From NCBI RefSeq assembly GCF_014635585.1, contig NZ_BMDC01000001.1, positions 1,092,139 through 1,156,138 of the forward strand: a stretch of DNA of 64,000 bases, given 5' to 3'. The position numbers were made by a program, and so were the translations under genes. Below, piece after piece: positions 32,454 through 40,911 of the stretch; the stretch's first letter is position 1, and every line of letters begins with the position of its first letter. The notes under the pieces were generated by a model. That model did not search any database, had not been told where the DNA came from, and worked only from the letters and a program-made list of their open reading frames with translations. Origin of the DNA: Rothia aerolata (GTDB lineage: Bacteria; Actinomycetota; Actinomycetes; Actinomycetales; Micrococcaceae).

Positions 32454-33248
32454 ATGGAAAATACGCCGAACCAGCCGATCGAAGTTGCCCTGTCGTCGTC
32501 CTGCATCTTCCCGCCCAACCTCGAAGACACCTTCGCCACCGCGGTAGACCTGGGCTACGACAGCGTTGAGGTGATGATTACCGGTAGCGCCATCTCGCAG
32601 GAACCCTACGACCTACTCAAACTGGTCGATAAGTACCAGATGCCCATCTCCGCGATTCACGCCCCCACCCTCCTGCTGACCCAGCAGGTCTGGGGCCGGG
32701 CCTGGAACAAGATGCAAATGGCAGCCAAGCTCACCAAGAGCGTGGGCGCCAGCGTGATCGTGGCTCACCCGCCCTTCCGCTGGCAGCGCCAGTACGCCAA
32801 GAACTTTGTTGAGGGCGTGCGCGAAATTTCCCAGGCAGAGGGCGTAAAAATCGCGGTGGAGAACATGTACCCCTGGGAAGCCCTAGGTAAAAGCGTTGAG
32901 ATGTACCTGCCCCACTGGGATCCCACCCGTTTTGACTACGACTGGATGACCTGGGACTTCTCCCACGCGGCAGCCGCCCGCGTAGACTCCCTCGAATACG
33001 TGAAGAAAATTGGCGACCGTCTGGGCCACGTTCACCTCACTGATGGTAAGGGCGATAAGGTGATGGACGAGCATCTCATGCCCGGCTACGGCAAGCAGCC
33101 AGTGGCTGAGACCCTCGAATACCTTGCCGATATCAGCTGGTACGGCGTGGTCTGCGCTGAGATCGACACCAAGGGTAAAAAAACCGGTGAGCGAGACGAA
33201 ATGCTTGTTGAAACACTTCAGTTCGCCCACCGGCATTTACGAAGATAA
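32454..33248 (+). CDS. Sugar phosphate isomerase/epimerase-like TIM-barrel protein
   Basis: 264 residues, xylose isomerase-like AP endonuclease 2 fold. Features: VDLGYDSVEVMITG, ISAIHAPTLLLTQ, VIVAHPPFRWQ, KIAVENMYPWE, MTWDFSHAAAA, HVHLTDGKGDKVMDEHLMPGYG and VVCAEIDTK; the Glu, His and Asp residues in these strands are the likely metal ligands. It matches the actinobacterial protein that precedes proC (Rv0498 position). AGGAGT with a proper spacer precedes the ATG. Substrate unknown. Confidence 0.88.
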   Translation: MENTPNQPIEVALSSSCIFPPNLEDTFATAVDLGYDSVEVMITGSAISQEPYDLLKLVDKYQMPISAIHAPTLLLTQQVWGRAWNKMQMAAKLTKSVGASVIVAHPPFRWQRQYAKNFVEGVREISQAEGVKIAVENMYPWEALGKSVEMYLPHWDPTRFDYDWMTWDFSHAAAARVDSLEYVKKIGDRLGHVHLTDGKGDKVMDEHLMPGYGKQPVAETLEYLADISWYGVVCAEIDTKGKKTGERDEMLVETLQFAHRHLRR

Positions 33249-33307
33249 GTTGCACATCTCATCTTCAATATCATCAATCACTCGCACCTAATGAGGAGGT
33301 AAATCCC

Positions 33308-33340
33308 ATGAGGTACTTCCAGGATAGAAGCCAAAGATGA
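33308..33340 (+). CDS. Ten-residue leader peptide candidate upstream of proC
   Basis: ATG with an excellent ribosome site (GAGGAGGT, seven-base spacer) opens a frame reading MRYFQDRSQR. Its TGA overlaps the ATG of the next small frame (ATGA). The strong ribosome site argues that it is translated. Two Arg codons and no Pro codon, so classical proline attenuation is not evident. Could regulate the next frame and proC by coupling. Inferred. Confidence 0.45.
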   Translation: MRYFQDRSQR

Positions 33341-33438
33341 AATTCAGCTTCAAAAAACTGGGTGCGAGCTGGCAAGAGAGCTTGCCACCGTCTTGTATCA
33401 AGTTTCCCGGTGCAAGTTTCACGATAGAAAGGCTGTAG
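33337..33438 (+). CDS. 33-residue ORF coupled between the leader and proC
   Basis: Starts inside the TGA of the ten-residue leader (ATGA) and stops three bases before the proC ATG. The peptide begins MKFSFKKLGASWQE and ends FPGASFTIERL; it contains Pro-Pro, Cys and Trp but no recognisable domain. Inside it lies a small hairpin, GGCAAG with CTTGCC around AGAG (about 33374-33389). Because both ends touch neighbouring frames it looks like a translational relay to proC; alternatively an unannotated small protein. Not recognised. Confidence 0.4.
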   Translation: MKFSFKKLGASWQESLPPSCIKFPGASFTIERL

Positions 33439-33441
33439 AAC

Positions 33442-34287
33442 ATGACCACTCAGGTAGCTTTTGTAGGAACCGGCTCCATGAACGGCGCCATTGCCTCTGG
33501 CCTGCTGGCCAGCGGTTTTGACCCCGAGAAGGTGCGGGCCACCGTGCGTTCTGCCGCCAGCGCAGAGAAGCTGGTCGATAAGCTGGGGGACGGCGGCGAG
33601 AAGGTTAAGATTTTCTCGGCTGAGTCGTCAGCTACAGCTAACCGGGATGCTGTTTCCGGTGTGGACGCCGTGCTGGTGGGAGTCAAGCCCTACGATGTGC
33701 TTGAGGTGGTGCGCGACTTCGCAGATTCTCTGGATTCTCAGACCCTGGTTATTTCCGTTGCCGCCGGTGTTCCCCTGGACTCCCTGCAGAAAGCAGCCGG
33801 CGAAAACCAGCCGGTGATTCGCTGTATGCCCAACACCCCCTCTCGGGTGGGCAAGGGCGTGCTGGCTATTTCCAGCGGCTCCACCGTAACGGAGGAACAG
33901 AAGGAGCTCGCCGAAAGCCTGCTCAGCGCCGTCGGCGAGGTGGTGCAGGTGGAGGAAGAGCAGATGGACGCCGTCACCGCGGTTTCGGGCTCGGGCCCCG
34001 CCTACGCCTTTCTGCTAGCTGAGACCATGGCCAAGGCGGGGGTTGAACTGGGCTTTGACCGAGAAACCGCCACCAAGCTGGCGGCGGCTACCGTGGCGGG
34101 CGCTGGTGCCCTGCTGGATTCAGACCCCAACCCCGAAGATCTCCGCAAGGCGGTTACTAGCCCCGGTGGTACCACCGAGCAGGCGATTAAGACCTATCAA
34201 GAGGGCGGTCTGGAAGAACTGACGCTGAAAGCAATGCGGGCCTGCGCTGAGAAGTCGGCGCAGATGAGTAAAGAATACGCCGAGTAG
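33442..34287 (+). CDS. proC: Pyrroline-5-carboxylate reductase
   Basis: Last enzyme of proline synthesis, 281 residues. N-terminal Rossmann motif VAFVGTGSMNGAIASGL, then ILVGVKPYDV-like VLVGVKPYDVLEV, RCMPNTPSRVGKG, and the C-terminal signature AVSGSGPAYAFLLAETM with GGTTEQAIKTYQEGGL. GAAAGG lies about nine bases upstream of the ATG. Two tiny coupled frames precede it. Potential feedback with putP (10325) is only metabolic. A TGTACAGG repeat begins right after the stop. Confidence 0.95.
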   Translation: MTTQVAFVGTGSMNGAIASGLLASGFDPEKVRATVRSAASAEKLVDKLGDGGEKVKIFSAESSATANRDAVSGVDAVLVGVKPYDVLEVVRDFADSLDSQTLVISVAAGVPLDSLQKAAGENQPVIRCMPNTPSRVGKGVLAISSGSTVTEEQKELAESLLSAVGEVVQVEEEQMDAVTAVSGSGPAYAFLLAETMAKAGVELGFDRETATKLAAATVAGAGALLDSDPNPEDLRKAVTSPGGTTEQAIKTYQEGGLEELTLKAMRACAEKSAQMSKEYAE

Positions 34288-34296
34288 AGGCCCCGA

Positions 34297-34372
34297 CTGT
34301 TTTGTACAGGGTTGTCTCTGAGGTACAGAGACAACCCTGTACAGAGGAGATAGCCCTGTACAAACCGAGGTT
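34297..34372. repeat. TGTACAGG inverted repeat, copy 2
   Basis: Perfect 17-bp arms TGTACAGGGTTGTCTCT (34303-34319) and complement (34327-34343) around GAGGTAC, followed by a third partial unit CCCTGTACAAACC. The outer bases CCGACTGTTTTGTACAGGG match copy 1 at 32297-32366. It lies between the proC stop and the end of topA, where it might serve as a shared 3' hairpin. Confidence 0.8.
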
Positions 34373-34383
34373 ATAGCCGATAC

Positions 34384-34402
34384 GCAACTGCAGCGGCGAC
34401 TC
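34384..34402. repeat. Solo copy of the GCGGCGACTC module
   Basis: GCAACTGCAGCGGCGACTC is nearly identical to one arm of the hairpin at 58095-58178 (GCAACTGAAGCGGCGACTC) and its core is found in complement in mosaic repeat copy 2 (GAGTCGCCGCTT). It lies 11 bp from the topA stop. Confidence 0.55.
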
Positions 34403-34412
34403 GGGGTAGCCG

Positions 34413-37184
34413 CTATTTCTTAGCGGAAGCCTTCTTCGCGGTAGTCTTTTTCGCCGCTGTCTTCTTTGCCGCAGTCTTTTTCTTGGCGGGTGCCTTCTTC
34501 TTGGCGGGACCCTTAGCACGTTTTTCGGCCAAGAGCTCCACCGCGCGGGTGTGGGTCAGCGACTCGATGGTCTCTGAGCGAGGCACGGTGATGTTAGTGG
34601 TGCCGTCGGTGATGTAGGGGCCGAAGCGGCCGTCCTTGACCACGATTTTTTTCTCGGAGACCGGGTCGATACCGAGCTCTGCCAGGGGCGGCTTAGCCGC
34701 AGCACGGCCCCGCTGCTTGGGTTGAGAGTAAATCTCTAGCGCCTGTTCCAGGGTGATGGTGAAGATTTCTTCTTCGGAGCCGATAGAGCGGGAATCGGTG
34801 CCCTTCTTCAGGTAGGGGCCGAAGCGGCCGTTCTGCACGGTAATCTCGGTGCCCTCTTCGTCGGTGCCCAGAACACGCGGCAGGCTCATCAGCTTCAGAG
34901 CGTCGTCCAGGGTCACCGTTGCCAAGTCCATTGACTTGAAGAGCGAGGCGGTGCGGGGCTTCTCGGGCTTGGGCTTCTTCTTGGGCTTGGCGCGGCCGTT
35001 CTTGTAGTACTCGGTGGGCTGGGCGTCCATCCATGCCTGGATTTCTTCCTCAGTCATCTCGGGAATCACTTCGGTCACGTAGGGGCCGAAGCGGCCGTCC
35101 CGGGCCACGATGGTGCGGCCGGTTGCCGGGTCAACGCCGAGCTCGCGGCCGTCCTGCTTACCCTGTTCAATCAGCTCAGCTGCCTTCTCGGCGGTCAGCT
35201 CATCGGGGGCCAGATCAGCCGGAACATTGGCGCGAACGGGGTCGGTAATCTCGCCGGTTTCTAGGTAGGGGCCAAACTTGCCCACGCGAAGGTTAATGCC
35301 GTCGGCAATCTCGATGGAGTTGATAGCGCGCGCGTCAATATCGCCCAGGTTATCCACGATGGGCTTCAGGCCGTGCTTATCTCCCCCACCGAAGTAGAAG
35401 TCGTGCAGCCAGTCGGCACGGGCCTCTTCACCGCGGGCAATGCGGTCAAGATCTTCTTCCATGGCAGCGGTGAACTCGTAGTCCACGTACTTGGAGAAGT
35501 GCTCTTCCAGCAGGCGCACCACCGAGAAGGCAGTCCAGGAGGGCACCAGGGAGCCGCCCTTGTTGTTCACGTAGCCGCGGTCCATGATGGTTGAGATGGT
35601 GGCCGCGTAGGTGGAGGGGCGGCCGATGCCCAGCTCGTCGAGCACCTTCACCAGGGAGGCTTCGGTGTAGCGCGGGGGCGGGGTGGTGTCGTGGGATAGC
35701 GCGGTAATCTCAGAGCCGGTGAGCGAGTCGCCCTCGGCCATCTGGGGCAGGCGCTTCTCGCCCTTAGAGTCTTTCTCTTCGCCGCGGGTCACGTCGGTAC
35801 CCTCTTCATAGGCCGCCAAGAAGCCGCGGAAGGTGATCACGGTGCCCGATGCGCTGAACTCAGCGTCTCGGCCATCAGAGGCGGTTGCTCCCAGTTTGAT
35901 GGAGGCGGTGGAGCCCTTAGCATCTGCCATCTGCGATGCCACGGTGCGCTTCCAAATCAGCTCGTAGAGGCGGTACTCGTCGCTGCTCAAATCGTTCTTG
36001 ACCGCCGAGGGCGTGCGGAAGGAGTCACCGGCGGGGCGGATTGCCTCGTGGGCCTCCTGCGCATTCTTAGACTTGGAGGCATAGTGGCGGGGCTTATCGG
36101 GCACGAAGTCAGCGCTGTAGAGCTCCTGGGCCTGCGTACGAGCTGCCCTCACCGCCTGGTCAGAGAGCGCTACCGAGTCGGTACGCATGTAGGTGATAAA
36201 GCCGTTTTCGTAGAGGCGCTGGGCCACCTGCATGGTGGAGCGGGAGGAGAAACGTAGCTTGCGCGCTGCCTCCTGCTGCAGGGTAGAGGTGGTAAAGGGT
36301 GCTGCAGGACGCCGCGTGTAGGGCTTGGTCTCGACCGAGCGAACGGCAAAGGACGCCGCTTCCAGGGCGGAGGCCAGGGAGGTAGCAGAGGCCTCGTCCA
36401 GGTGTGCCACCTTGCCTACGGCAGCTGCCTTCAGGGCGCCGTCATCGGCAAAATCCTTACCCGTTGCCACGCGAGCGCCGTCCACCGCAGTGAGCTTGGC
36501 GGTGAAAGATTCGGCGGAGGAGGTGGCGAAGGTACCGGTGAGGTCCCAGTAGTTGGCGGAGCGGAAGGCCATACGCTCCCGCTCTCGTTCGACTACCAGG
36601 CGGGTTGCCACCGACTGCACGCGGCCAGCTGAAAGGCCACGGGAAACCTTACGCCAGAGCACCGGGGAGATTTCGTAGCCGTAGAGGCGGTCAAGCACGC
36701 GGCGGGTTTCCTGGGCGTCCACCAGGTCGTGGTCCACCTCGCGGAGCTCGCCGAAAGCACGCTCAACTGCCTCGCGGGTAATTTCGGGGAAGGTCAGGCG
36801 GTAGACCGGCACCTTGGGCTTGAGCACCTGTAGCAGGTGCCAGGCAATAGCCTCTCCCTCGCGGTCACCATCGGTTGCCAGATAGAGAGCGTCAGATTCC
36901 TTGAGCTTGCGCTTGAGCTCGGTGACCTTCTTCTTTTTATCGGCGTTGACCACGTAGTAGGGGGCAAAGTCGTTCTCAAGATCAACGGCAAACTTACCCA
37001 CCGGAGACTTCTTCAGCTCCTCGGGCAGCTCAGAGGGCTGGGGCAAATCACGGATATGCCCCATCGATGACTCCACCTCAAAGGTGTCGCCCAAATAACC
37101 GCTGATGGTCTTCACCTTAGAAGGCGACTCCACGATCAGCAGTGATTTGCCGTGCTCTGAATTGATCTTGGCCTTGGTGGGCAC
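34413..37184 (-). CDS. topA: DNA topoisomerase I
   Basis: Type IA enzyme that relaxes negative supercoils; 923 residues. Toprim domain at the N-terminus with SKVKTISGYLG and LYLATDGDREGEAIAWHL (the acidic DxDxE-like site); active-site Tyr in NGFITYMRTDSVALS at about residue 338. The C-terminal half carries four Topo_C_Rpt units, each with GRFGPYV- or GKFGPYL-like motifs, and a Lys/Ala-rich tail (about 30 residues of KKTAAKK type) known from actinobacterial TopA to aid strand passage. No zinc ribbons, as usual for the phylum. Start GTG has AAGGAG five bases upstream. Confidence 0.96.
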   Translation of the reverse strand: MPTKAKINSEHGKSLLIVESPSKVKTISGYLGDTFEVESSMGHIRDLPQPSELPEELKKSPVGKFAVDLENDFAPYYVVNADKKKKVTELKRKLKESDALYLATDGDREGEAIAWHLLQVLKPKVPVYRLTFPEITREAVERAFGELREVDHDLVDAQETRRVLDRLYGYEISPVLWRKVSRGLSAGRVQSVATRLVVERERERMAFRSANYWDLTGTFATSSAESFTAKLTAVDGARVATGKDFADDGALKAAAVGKVAHLDEASATSLASALEAASFAVRSVETKPYTRRPAAPFTTSTLQQEAARKLRFSSRSTMQVAQRLYENGFITYMRTDSVALSDQAVRAARTQAQELYSADFVPDKPRHYASKSKNAQEAHEAIRPAGDSFRTPSAVKNDLSSDEYRLYELIWKRTVASQMADAKGSTASIKLGATASDGRDAEFSASGTVITFRGFLAAYEEGTDVTRGEEKDSKGEKRLPQMAEGDSLTGSEITALSHDTTPPPRYTEASLVKVLDELGIGRPSTYAATISTIMDRGYVNNKGGSLVPSWTAFSVVRLLEEHFSKYVDYEFTAAMEEDLDRIARGEEARADWLHDFYFGGGDKHGLKPIVDNLGDIDARAINSIEIADGINLRVGKFGPYLETGEITDPVRANVPADLAPDELTAEKAAELIEQGKQDGRELGVDPATGRTIVARDGRFGPYVTEVIPEMTEEEIQAWMDAQPTEYYKNGRAKPKKKPKPEKPRTASLFKSMDLATVTLDDALKLMSLPRVLGTDEEGTEITVQNGRFGPYLKKGTDSRSIGSEEEIFTITLEQALEIYSQPKQRGRAAAKPPLAELGIDPVSEKKIVVKDGRFGPYITDGTTNITVPRSETIESLTHTRAVELLAEKRAKGPAKKKAPAKKKTAAKKTAAKKTTAKKASAKK

Positions 37185-37309
37185 TTTGCTCCTTGGTTAT
37201 CTGTCAGTGACTACTCACGCTCCACAATAGCGCAAAAGATACGGTGGCGGTGGCTGACTACCGGCTCTTGAGACTCCAAAGAGGCAACCATTACACTGGC
37301 TGCTTTCAC

Positions 37310-37714
37310 TTAGCGTAGCTTCAGCTCCCTGCCAGAAACCTTTTCGGGTGTTATCTCTACCCAGTGCATGACGTCAGCGCTGGCGACCCTGGCTTCTTCG
37401 AGAAGCTCGGTGTCGATATCTACGTCGTAGGGGTACCAGTGGGCGGTGCCGTAGACGGTCACCTGCTTCACCGAGTCAAACCGGGCCTCGTCTATCTCAA
37501 AGGCCACCTTGCGGGTGACCACGATAGAGCTGAAGGTATCCCCCGGCTTGGTCTGAAAGTAGATTTTCCCCTTGTGGATTACATAGCGCACCGCAAAGAG
37601 GTCAATCTTATTACCCAGGGAAGAGGCTAGCCTGCCAATGCTGTGGTTGTTCAGCAGGCGCAGGCAGGTCTGCTCGTCCAGTTCGGTCAGCGGGGACTGT
37701 GTGCCTTCTTTCAT
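37310..37714 (-). CDS. PPOX-type flavin/heme-binding protein (pyridoxamine 5'-phosphate oxidase family)
   Basis: 134 residues, split-barrel FMN-binding fold. CLRLLNNHSIGRLASSLGNKIDLFAVRYVIHKGKIYFQTKPG is the usual N-terminal strand pattern, and AFEIDEARFDSVKQVTVYGTAHWY the core. Such small proteins may bind FMN, F420 or heme; no substrate is evident. The ATG overlaps the stop of the upstream methyltransferase by four bases (ATGA), so the two are translated together. A second, related protein is encoded at 42663. Confidence 0.85.
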   Translation of the reverse strand: MKEGTQSPLTELDEQTCLRLLNNHSIGRLASSLGNKIDLFAVRYVIHKGKIYFQTKPGDTFSSIVVTRKVAFEIDEARFDSVKQVTVYGTAHWYPYDVDIDTELLEEARVASADVMHWVEITPEKVSGRELKLR

Positions 37715-39396
37715 TCTCCTGCTCCCTCAATTCGCAGAAATGCTTTCTCCACCAGTTCGCGCACGTGCCCCAGCAGCTCCTGCTTTTTCACCGCAGACCC
37801 GCCCAAAGCGGCGTCCTGGGTATCAGCGGAGTCCCAGTCCAGCAGCGCCGAAAGCGCGTTGACAATCTGGCCCACCGCCAGCTCGCCGTCGCAGGCGGAG
37901 ACAAAACCGGCAGTCTCAGTGGACATCAGCACGGTGCGGCGCAGGCCCGCTCCCTCGCGCAGCAGGATGACGCCGGGGTGCTCGGCGCCGGGGCTTCCGT
38001 GACGTTCTTCGGTGACGTCGCCAGCCACGGTCAGGTGCAGGGCAGCCAGTTGCTCGTCGGTCAGGGGTGCCACCGCGTCGTAGAGGTCTACCGCCTCGGT
38101 AATAAAGGGGGCGATGGGCTGCTGAATCGAATAGGTAATTTCTTCAAAACGCTGGAGCCGGTGCGCCTGGTTGGTCTCGGGAGCCCGCAGCCAAATCATG
38201 CCAAAGCCCACCGAATCCACGCCGCGGGAGGCGAAATCCCGAATGTAGTCGAGGTAGGCAGACTCAAAGAGCTTCGGGTCGCGGTTCTCGCTAGCGTCTC
38301 GCAGCCAGGTCTCGGCGTACTGCTCGGGCGAGAGTACCTCGCGCTGAATAAACCAGGCCTCGGTGTTCTCCCCCACCCACTCGCGCAGGCGGGCTGTCCA
38401 GTCAGCCGCCTCTTCGCCTGCCGAAACCGGAATCTCCCAGTTGCCCAGCATCTGGGCGCGGGCACCGGGGTTAAGTACCTTGGGAAGTTCAGTGACCAGG
38501 GTAGAAACAATGCCGTCTCCGGCCAGGCCACCGTCGCGGTAGGTGTACTGGTCTTCCGCTGTCTCGTTTTCGTGCCGGGGAGTAATCACAAAGGGCGGGT
38601 TAGACACCACCAGGTCGAACTTTTCGCCAGCTACCGGCTCCAGCAGAGAGCCCTGCTTCAGGGTTACCTTTTCACCCAGATTTTCGGGGTTCAGCCCCAG
38701 CTGTTGCGCGTTGAGCAGGAGATTGAAGCGGGTAAAGGCCAGTGCCCGGTCTGAAATATCGGTGGCGGTCACGTGCTCGGCGTGGTCTAGCAGGTGGAAG
38801 GTCTGAATACCGCAGCCGGTACCGAGATCCAGAGCCTTCTTCACCGGCCGGCGCTCGGTAAACTGCGCCAGTGAGAGCGAAGCCTGCCCGATCCCCAGCA
38901 CGTGGTCTTTCCTCAGAACTCCGGGGCGCTGGTGGGCACCCAGGTCAGAGGAGACCCAGAGGTCAGTGCCGTCGTCCGCAGAGTGCGGCCGCAGATCTAC
39001 CGCCGCCCGGTAGGTGGGTTCGTAGGTTTCCGCCGGGGAAAGTTCTGCCAGCCGGACGGCGCGCAGCAACTTGACTGCCCCCGCCCCCAGGGCGGTGTTC
39101 AGCTGCTTCTCGGTCAGCTCATCACCCAGCATGAAGAAAGCAACCACGGTAGCCAGGTTGCGGTCGGCAACGCTGGCCGTACTATCCTCTCGAATGGTTT
39201 TTACCCGATAACGGCCCGGCACAATCTGATCTCGTGCCATCGCAGCAAAAGGCCCCTCCCCCAGCAGGTTTTCAATCCCCTCGTAGGAATAGTTCACGGC
39301 TCGCAGGGCATCGGCCAGCTGTGCCAATGCCTTGGGATCATAGCTCGCCGGGGCATTTTTGACGTTAGAAAATTCGGGATAATCGCGCATAGTCAC
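37711..39396 (-). CDS. Class I SAM-dependent methyltransferase with NPPF motif
   Basis: 561 residues. N-terminal about 150 residues are helical (ALAQLADALRAVNYSYEGIENLLGEG) and resemble the substrate domain of the DUF7059-type proteins. The SAM motif KALDLGTGCGIQTFHLLDHA is near residue 190 and the catalytic DLVVSNPPFVITPR near 255, the NPPF/Y signature of methyltransferases that modify glutamine, adenine or guanine N atoms (RsmC/PrmC-like). A further C-terminal domain of about 250 residues completes the actinobacterial form. GTG 39396 follows CACAAT by six bases; ATG 39390 is the alternative. Substrate unknown. Confidence 0.85.
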   Translation of the reverse strand: MTMRDYPEFSNVKNAPASYDPKALAQLADALRAVNYSYEGIENLLGEGPFAAMARDQIVPGRYRVKTIREDSTASVADRNLATVVAFFMLGDELTEKQLNTALGAGAVKLLRAVRLAELSPAETYEPTYRAAVDLRPHSADDGTDLWVSSDLGAHQRPGVLRKDHVLGIGQASLSLAQFTERRPVKKALDLGTGCGIQTFHLLDHAEHVTATDISDRALAFTRFNLLLNAQQLGLNPENLGEKVTLKQGSLLEPVAGEKFDLVVSNPPFVITPRHENETAEDQYTYRDGGLAGDGIVSTLVTELPKVLNPGARAQMLGNWEIPVSAGEEAADWTARLREWVGENTEAWFIQREVLSPEQYAETWLRDASENRDPKLFESAYLDYIRDFASRGVDSVGFGMIWLRAPETNQAHRLQRFEEITYSIQQPIAPFITEAVDLYDAVAPLTDEQLAALHLTVAGDVTEERHGSPGAEHPGVILLREGAGLRRTVLMSTETAGFVSACDGELAVGQIVNALSALLDWDSADTQDAALGGSAVKKQELLGHVRELVEKAFLRIEGAGE

Positions 39397-39458
39397 GGTT
39401 TCATTGTGACATATAGAGGCGCTGTAACAGAGCCGCCCGCTACCGGTAGGGTGGGAAC

Positions 39459-39923
39459 ATGCGCATTTGGTCTCTTCACCCCCGCTACCTCGACCAGAAA
39501 GGTCTGGTTGCCTGCTGGCGGGAAACCCTGCTCGCCCAAAAGGTTCTTCAGGGGCTCACCAAGGGCTACAGAAACCACCCCCAGCTTGATCGCTTTCGTG
39601 CCTGCGACCAGCCCCTTGAGGCAATCTGCGCCTACCTGCACGGCATCTGCGATGAGGCAGATTCTCGTAATTACAGGTTTGACCGCTCGAAGATTGTGAC
39701 TGCAGCCGACTCTTTTCCGGCCCAGATTTCGGTAACCCGCGGCCAGCTAGCCTACGAGCTCGCCTTCCTCAAAGAAAAGGTTGCCGGTCGAGATCGGGCC
39801 GCTTTCGCTCATCGTCTGGCAGACATAGAAAAGGCCCAACCCCACCCCCTTTTCACGGTGGTTGAGGGTGAGATTGAGCCCTGGGAGAAGGTCAAAGAAC
39901 CTAGTTCCCCATCGCCGGCTTAA
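39459..39923 (+). CDS. Pyrimidine-dimer DNA glycosylase/endonuclease V-like protein
   Basis: 154 residues, of the Pyr_excise family related to phage T4 DenV. The N-terminus MRIWSLHPRYLDQKGLVACWRETLLAQKVL and KGYRNHPQLDRF are the characteristic blocks, with a possible catalytic site among the early Arg and Glu residues. It may remove UV-damaged bases, but many chromosomal members are untested. TAGGGT lies six bases before the ATG without a ribosome site. Its 3' end overlaps the convergent LLM oxidoreductase gene by 23 bp. Divergent from the methyltransferase gene. Confidence 0.82.
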   Translation: MRIWSLHPRYLDQKGLVACWRETLLAQKVLQGLTKGYRNHPQLDRFRACDQPLEAICAYLHGICDEADSRNYRFDRSKIVTAADSFPAQISVTRGQLAYELAFLKEKVAGRDRAAFAHRLADIEKAQPHPLFTVVEGEIEPWEKVKEPSSPSPA

Positions 39924-40911
39924 TGTCTTTGACGATTGATTCCAGCGAGCGCAGGTTAAAGTCCACACCGAGCTGATTCGGCACGGTAATCAGCACCGTA
40001 TCTGCCTCCTGCACGGCGGCGTCCTGCGCTATTTCCTCGGCGATTTTCTCGGGGCTACCGATGTAGGAGCGGCCAAAGCGGGCAATCGAGTTATCCAGGT
40101 AGCCCACCTGGTCTTGCCCCTCGGCCTGGGCGCGCAGGCCAAAATAGTAGTTGGATTCGCGGTCAATCACCGGAATGATGGAGCGGCTGACCGAAACCCG
40201 CGGCGTCCAGTCGTGGCCCGCTGCCTTCCATTCGTCGCGGAAAATCTCAATCTGCTGGGCCTGTAGCTGATCAAAGGGAATGCCCTTTTCTTCGAAGAGC
40301 AGGGTGGAGGACATCAGGTTCATGCCCTGCTGGGCAGTCCAGCGGGCGGTTGCCTCGGAGCCGGCTCCCCACCAGATTCTCCGCCGCAACCCCGGTGACT
40401 GGGGCTGAATCGGGTCGAGTTGGGCAGGATTCTGCGCGTTGCGGGCAAAGCCCTCCCCCTCGATAGCGCGCAGGAACTCGGCGGTGTGCTCGCGCGCCAT
40501 CGCCGCGTCGTCCTGACCCTCGGCAGGGGTGTAGCCGAAGTTCCGGAAGCCCCGAATCACGGTTTCCGGGGAACCTCGCGAGATACCCAGCTGCAGGCGC
40601 TCGTTACCGGCGATCAGATCCGTCATGGCGGCGTTTTCTGCCATGTAGAGCGGGTTTTCGTAGCGCATATCGATGACGCCGGTGCCTAGCTCTAGCGTGG
40701 AGGTGCGGCTGGCAATCGCCGAAAGCAGGGGGAAGGGACTTGCCTGTTGCTGGGCAAAGTGGTGGACGCGGAAGAAGGCGCCGTCTACACCCACTTCTTC
40801 GGCGCCCACGGCAAGGTCAATTGCCTGGTGCAGCATATCGCTAGCGGTGGGCGTCCTGGAACCCGGAACATCTGCCCAGTGCCCGAAGGAGAGAAAGCCA
40901 ATTTTTGTCAT
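39901..40911 (-). CDS. LLM-class flavin-dependent oxidoreductase
   Basis: 336 residues, luciferase-like monooxygenase TIM barrel. Opening strand MTKIGFLSFGHWADV, VGVDGAFFRVHHFAQQQASPFPLLSAIASRT, RLQLGISRGSPE and YIGSPEKIAEEI are typical of the group that uses FMN or F420. Substrate cannot be named. Its 3' end overlaps the glycosylase gene by 23 bp in convergent arrangement. The upstream 330 bp are non-coding. Confidence 0.9.
   Translation of the reverse strand: MTKIGFLSFGHWADVPGSRTPTASDMLHQAIDLAVGAEEVGVDGAFFRVHHFAQQQASPFPLLSAIASRTSTLELGTGVIDMRYENPLYMAENAAMTDLIAGNERLQLGISRGSPETVIRGFRNFGYTPAEGQDDAAMAREHTAEFLRAIEGEGFARNAQNPAQLDPIQPQSPGLRRRIWWGAGSEATARWTAQQGMNLMSSTLLFEEKGIPFDQLQAQQIEIFRDEWKAAGHDWTPRVSVSRSIIPVIDRESNYYFGLRAQAEGQDQVGYLDNSIARFGRSYIGSPEKIAEEIAQDAAVQEADTVLITVPNQLGVDFNLRSLESIVKDIKPAMGN

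Noticed and set aside
37699-38754. 351-codon plus-strand open frame
   Set aside because: Antisense to the methyltransferase gene, with no ribosome site and no recognisable product; typical of high-GC shadow frames.
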